Source of the DNA: BOG-908 sp965198915
Lineage (GTDB): Bacteria > Pseudomonadota > Alphaproteobacteria > Acetobacterales > Acetobacteraceae
Length of the DNA stretch: 64,000 bases
Assembly (NCBI GenBank): GCA_965198915.1
Contig: CBDAQC010000002.1
Span: 434,001-498,000 of the forward strand
Direction: 5' to 3'
A model generated the notes under the pieces. That model worked only from the letters and a program-made list of their open reading frames with translations, was not told the origin of the DNA and searched no databases. A program made the translations under genes and the position numbers. Within the stretch, counting starts at the first letter, position 1. Each line of letters opens with the position of its first letter. Positions 60,350 to 64,000 of this stretch are shown here, piece after piece.

Positions 60350-63300
60350 TGCGCGGGCCTCGTCCGGCCGCGTCCCGGCCTGCCGCGCTCTGGCTGCTGC
60401 CGGCCCTGCTCGTGGCTGCCGGGTGTACGGTGCCGCCGCCTGCCGCCTTCGTGTCCTCCGGCGCTGCGAAGCAGGGCGCCGCGGTCCCGGTCGGGCGGAA
60501 CGAGGCGGGCGAGACGTGCACGCAGGATGGCGCGCCGGGCGAGGCCGCCGCTGCCGTCTATTGCGGTGCCTGGGAGCAGCCGAGCGCGCGCATCGCGCGC
60601 GCGGAGCAAGTCGCCACCCAGCCCGGCGCGCCGCCGGCCAGCCTGGCCGCCATCGCCGCGGGCGGTGCCTGGCGCGAAGGGCTGGACCGGCGGCTGTCCT
60701 GCCTCCCGGCGCAACCGGCCACCCTGCTGGGCCGCTACCCCGCCATGGTGCTGTCCTGCACCACAAGGCTGGGCGGCTGGCCGCAAGTGGCGCTTGCCAC
60801 CCGGATAGACGGCCAGGTCTGGCTGGCTGACGGCGTGCGCCCTGCGCTGCCGGCGATGGAGCGCGCGATAGGCCTGCTCGCCGGCGTGGTGCCGCCCGGC
60901 GCCGCCGTCTCCCAGCCGGTCAGCACCGGCCTTACCGCGACGCGGCTTGCCGCCGCCAGCTACAGCTCCAGCGACATCAACCAGTACGAGACGCTGATAC
61001 GCGCCGCCAACCGCGCCAACGTGGAGGGCAACTACCCGGCCGCCGAGGCTGCCTTGCGCGCGGCTGCCGCCTTGCAGGAGCGCGTACAGGGCTTGAACTC
61101 GGCCGCTTTGGCGAAAACCCTAGCGACCGAAGCGCTGCAACTCTCCGACCAGGGCCGCTTCGCCGCCGCCGACGCGCTGTTCGCCAGGGCGGACCTGCTG
61201 GCCAGGAGCCCTGGCCAGAACGACCGGGTAACGATCCCGCTGCTGGCGCAGTATCGCGGCCTGGACCAGCTCAACAAGGGCCACCCCGCGCTGGCTTTGG
61301 GCGATCTGACCCTGGCCGAGCGGGAATATGCGGAGCTGCTGCCGCCGAGCGCGCTGGCCACGGCAAACACGCAAGGCAGCGCGGCCGGGCGGCTCGACAA
61401 CCAGCAGATACTCACCGACCAAGGCGAGCGGCGCGCGCTGCTGGGAGTCATCGAGACCAGGCGGGCAGAGGCGCGCGCGCTGCGGCTGGAGGCGAAGCTG
61501 CCGCAGAGCCAGGCGCTGTTCGCCTCCGCCGCGCGGCTGGCCGATTCACGCGGCCTGGACGAGCCGCAGGTAGCCGCGCGGCTGTATCGCACGGCGGCCT
61601 TCAACAGCGACGCCGCGGGCGACCACGCGGCGGCGCTGGCCGCCATCACCCGCTCCGCCGAAGCGTTCCGGCGCGCTTTGCCGGGCAGCCGCACCTATGC
61701 CGAGACGACGCTCGTGCTGGCCGCCAAGGTGGCCGAACGCGGGCAGCCGGACCGGGCGCTGGCCGCCTGCCACGAAGCCGCCAGCATACTGCGTGCCGAG
61801 AGTGCCGGCACCAGCGCCGGCCTGCTGATGCCCTGCCTGGCGATACTGCACGGGCAGGCGGCAAGCCATCCCGACGAGGCGCAGGCGCGCTATGCCGAGA
61901 TGTTCGAGACGGGGCAGCTGGCCCGCGGCAGCGTCACCGCCCAGCAGATCGCCCAGGCCAGCGCACGCCTTCGCGAGAATGCACGCGACCCGAAGGTCAG
62001 CGCGCTGATACGCACCCATGACGACCAGGCCGCAGCCCTTGCTGACCTGTTTGCGGCCCGCGATGCGCTGCGCGGCCAGAACACCGACGCCGCCCGCGCG
62101 GCAGACGCCAGGCTGGCCGGCCAGATCAACACGCTGCAGGCCAGGCGCGCGGAAACCGACGCCGCCCTGCAGGCCGCCTCGCCGAATTACGGCCAGCTCG
62201 TCCAACAGGTGGTAGGCGCCGCCGAGGTGATGTCCGTGCTGCGTCCGAACGAGGCGTTCGTCGCCACCATGATGTCGGCCGACACAGGCTGGACCTTCCT
62301 CATGCGGGACGGAAAGATATTGGTGGCCCCGCTGGCTGGCGGCACCAACGCGGCCGGCGCGCTGGTGGCCCAGCTGCGCCACAGCATGGACGCCGAGATC
62401 GAGCCGCCGCCGCCGTTCGACATCGCGGCCGCGCGCAGCCTCTACACGCTGGTGCTGGGCGGCGTCGCACCCGGATTGCGAGGCGCCACTGCTCTCTCCG
62501 TCGTGCCGTCCGGGCCGTTGCTCTCCCTTCCGTTCGGCGTCCTGCTCACCGGCCCCGCCGAGCAGGACGATCTGGCCGGCGCGCCCTGGCTGATCAAGCA
62601 GGTCGCCATCGAGCACGTGCCGGCGCCGGCGAATTTCGTCAGCCTGCGCAAGCTCGCCGGCACCACGCGGGCGGCCAGGCCCTGGTTCGGCTTCGGTGCG
62701 TTCCGCCCGGTGAGCCTGGCGCAGGCCGAGCGCAGCTTCCCGGCGGCGTCCTGCGCGGACAGTGCGCAATTGCTGGCCGGCCTGCCCCCGCTGCCCGGGG
62801 CGGAGGTGGAACTGCACGCGCTGCAACGGGTGATCGGCGCCGCGCCGCACGACCTGCTGGAAGGTGCCGCCTTCACCGCCCAGGGCGTGCAGCACGCAAA
62901 CCTGAAAGACGTGCGCATCCTGCATTTCGCGACCCACGCGCTGCTGCCGACCGACCTTCGTTGCGAGAACGAGCCGGCGCTCGTCACTTCGCCGCCTCCT
63001 GGCGCCCTGGACGCCAGCGGAGCGCTGCTGACCGCGTCCGAAGTGGCGGGGCTGGATCTGGACGCCGACGCGGTGGTGCTGTCCGCCTGCAACACCGGCG
63101 GTCCTGCCGGCGGCGCGTCAGGCGAAAGCCTGACAGGACTGGCGCGCAGCTTCTTCTACGCCGGCGCGCGTGCGCTGCTGGTGACCCATTGGTCGGTGAA
63201 CGACAAGAGCACGGCCTATCTGGTGGCGCTCACGCTCGCCAAGACCCGCGCGCAGCCCGGCATCGGGCTGGCCAGCGCCCTCGCTCTGGCGCAACGGCGC

Positions 63301-63411
63301 GTGCTGTCGGAATCAAGCGGTGCCACCGCGATCGAGGCGCACCCGTTCTACTGGGGCGCACTGGCGGTGATCGGGGAGGGGATGGGAACGGGCCGGGGAA
63401 CGGGCACGTAG
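60349..63411 (+). CDS. CHAT-domain lipoprotein with TPR-like region
   Basis: 1020 residues from a GTG whose G is the last base of the tpsA stop, so translation is coupled. Lipobox ending LLVAAGC, Cys26 lipidation, so probably attached to a membrane facing the periplasm. Residues about 210-640 are helical hairpins of TPR type (AALAAITRSAEAFRRALPGS). The C-terminal CHAT domain (about 690-1010) has the catalytic histidine in LHFATHALLPTD (about 862) and cysteine in VVLSACNTGGPAGGAS (about 914), with GLARSFFYAGARALLVTHWS. CHAT peptidases are caspase-clan. Linked to TpsA and TpsB, it could cleave or mature the exoprotein, but the substrate is unknown. Confidence 0.93.
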   Translation: MRGPRPAASRPAALWLLPALLVAAGCTVPPPAAFVSSGAAKQGAAVPVGRNEAGETCTQDGAPGEAAAAVYCGAWEQPSARIARAEQVATQPGAPPASLAAIAAGGAWREGLDRRLSCLPAQPATLLGRYPAMVLSCTTRLGGWPQVALATRIDGQVWLADGVRPALPAMERAIGLLAGVVPPGAAVSQPVSTGLTATRLAAASYSSSDINQYETLIRAANRANVEGNYPAAEAALRAAAALQERVQGLNSAALAKTLATEALQLSDQGRFAAADALFARADLLARSPGQNDRVTIPLLAQYRGLDQLNKGHPALALGDLTLAEREYAELLPPSALATANTQGSAAGRLDNQQILTDQGERRALLGVIETRRAEARALRLEAKLPQSQALFASAARLADSRGLDEPQVAARLYRTAAFNSDAAGDHAAALAAITRSAEAFRRALPGSRTYAETTLVLAAKVAERGQPDRALAACHEAASILRAESAGTSAGLLMPCLAILHGQAASHPDEAQARYAEMFETGQLARGSVTAQQIAQASARLRENARDPKVSALIRTHDDQAAALADLFAARDALRGQNTDAARAADARLAGQINTLQARRAETDAALQAASPNYGQLVQQVVGAAEVMSVLRPNEAFVATMMSADTGWTFLMRDGKILVAPLAGGTNAAGALVAQLRHSMDAEIEPPPPFDIAAARSLYTLVLGGVAPGLRGATALSVVPSGPLLSLPFGVLLTGPAEQDDLAGAPWLIKQVAIEHVPAPANFVSLRKLAGTTRAARPWFGFGAFRPVSLAQAERSFPAASCADSAQLLAGLPPLPGAEVELHALQRVIGAAPHDLLEGAAFTAQGVQHANLKDVRILHFATHALLPTDLRCENEPALVTSPPPGALDASGALLTASEVAGLDLDADAVVLSACNTGGPAGGASGESLTGLARSFFYAGARALLVTHWSVNDKSTAYLVALTLAKTRAQPGIGLASALALAQRRVLSESSGATAIEAHPFYWGALAVIGEGMGTGRGTGT

Positions 63412-63510
63412 CCTGGGTGCGGGTAGGAGGAAGCGGTTCCTCTTAGTGGCGAGTCATAAAATGCCGTGGGCGCGTCGCTAAGACGGCCGCGTCAACACGT
63501 CGCGATAGCG

Positions 63511-63559
63511 GACCAAAAGCTTTTTGCTTCTTTTTCTCGAAAAAGAACGCCTTGCCTAC
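63511..63559. repeat. Dispersed repeat, family A, copy 11 (right arm)
   Basis: ACCAAAAGCTTTTTGCTTC with TTTCTCGAAAAAGAACGCC and TTGCC. The left arm is not found. The rest of the 264-base gap after the CHAT gene has no clear element. Confidence 0.6.
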
Positions 63560-63675
63560 TGTGCACGCCGAACCCGGCGCCTGGCAGGCAACACCGCGCC
63601 CCCGGTTCTCTTCTCCGAAGGAACCCCCAAAGCCGCAAACGCTTGCACCGCAGCACACCCGGAGAGCGAACACCT

Positions 63676-64000
63676 TTGCCCGACGCACCAGGCGCCCCAG
63701 GCATCGCGCCGCGCTGGACTTCCAGCGACAAGAGCGGACTGGGTACCGCCCTTATGGCCACCAGCCGGGTCTGGTTCACCATCAGCCACGGCATCCTTAA
63801 CGAATGCTACTATCCGCGTGTCGACCAGGCCTGCACGCGCGATTTCGGCTTCATCGTCACCGACGGGGAAGGCCTGTTCGCCGAAGAGAAGCGCGACACC
63901 GAGACCAGCCTGATGGCGCTGACCGACGGCGTGCCGGCCTACGAGGTGACCAACACGCACCGGCCAGCCGATGGCGGCCAGCCGCGCTTCCGCATCGTCA
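63676..64000 (+). CDS. Glycoside hydrolase family 15 (glucoamylase-like), partial at the right edge
   Basis: From a TTG at 63676 the frame stays open to the window end (108 codons). The sequence APGIAPRWTSSDKSGLGTAL, SRVWFTISHGILNECYYPRV and DQACTRDFGFIVTDGEGLFA, then EEKRDTETS, is the N-terminal beta-sandwich of bacterial glucoamylase and glucodextranase-like GH15 enzymes, which release glucose from alpha-glucans. The catalytic barrel is outside the window. No signal peptide, so probably cytoplasmic. Confidence 0.8.
   Translation, partial: MPDAPGAPGIAPRWTSSDKSGLGTALMATSRVWFTISHGILNECYYPRVDQACTRDFGFIVTDGEGLFAEEKRDTETSLMALTDGVPAYEVTNTHRPADGGQPRFRIV

Noticed and set aside
10405..63559. Insertion sequences as the source of repeat A
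   Set aside because: No transposase, terminal CA/TG signature or clear target duplication was seen; non-autonomous elements remain possible.

Overview
The window is GC-rich, gene-dense DNA from an alphaproteobacterium, most likely a member of the Rhodospirillales/Acetobacteraceae. The evidence is a type-2 argC beside rpsI-rplM, a one-chain gcvP, an EipB (DUF1849) protein, an encoded G-1 on tRNA-His, frequent TTG starts, and two families of palindromic intergenic repeats scattered through the whole window. No prophage, transposase, CRISPR array or replication origin was seen.

Layout. 1-5.4 kb: the start of an EmrA/HlyD efflux adaptor, an MsbA-like ABC exporter, an envelope-integrity protein and a zinc alcohol dehydrogenase. 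5.7-10.4 kb: a glycine-cleavage operon (gcvT-gcvH-gcvP, minus strand) behind a tandem glycine riboswitch. 10.5-14.9 kb: a VOC protein followed by queA-tgt-queF-queG, most of the late queuosine pathway. 15-23 kb: small regulators, a lytic transglycosylase, a gamma-carbonic anhydrase, argC-rpsI-rplM, a Rossmann epimerase, marC, mobA, tRNA-His and an aminotransferase. 23-25 kb: glnB-glnA. 25-27 kb: three small or poorly known genes.

27.4-42.2 kb is a coherent accessory block. It holds a DUF1302 outer-membrane-type protein, a YCF48-like beta-propeller, an MMPL/RND transporter and two divergent DUF1329 paralogues, then an aminoglycoside-phosphotransferase-like protein, a TetR regulator, a thiolase, an SDR and a GMC oxidoreductase. 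Three near-palindromic sites fitting TTAGGGTG-N2-CACCCTAA lie upstream of DUF1302, between the two DUF1329 genes and upstream of tetR. They suggest one TetR regulon that couples envelope traffic of a hydrophobic compound to its oxidation as acyl-CoA. 42.4-48.5 kb holds a pepsin-like protein, an S9 peptidase, an enoyl-CoA hydratase and a Tat-exported FAD enzyme.

48.7-63.4 kb is the most striking part. A membrane-anchored TPR protein and a small secreted protein precede a two-partner secretion locus: an FhaC-type transporter, a 2442-residue TpsA with many degenerate repeats, and, overlapping its stop by one base, a lipoprotein with TPR-like helices and a C-terminal CHAT caspase-like protease. 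The window ends in the start of a GH15 glucoamylase-like gene.

The repeats: family A (about 50-180 bp, AT-rich dyads in both arms) and family B (about 60-280 bp, GC-rich stems) fill most gaps and often touch start or stop codons. They account for much of the noncoding DNA here.
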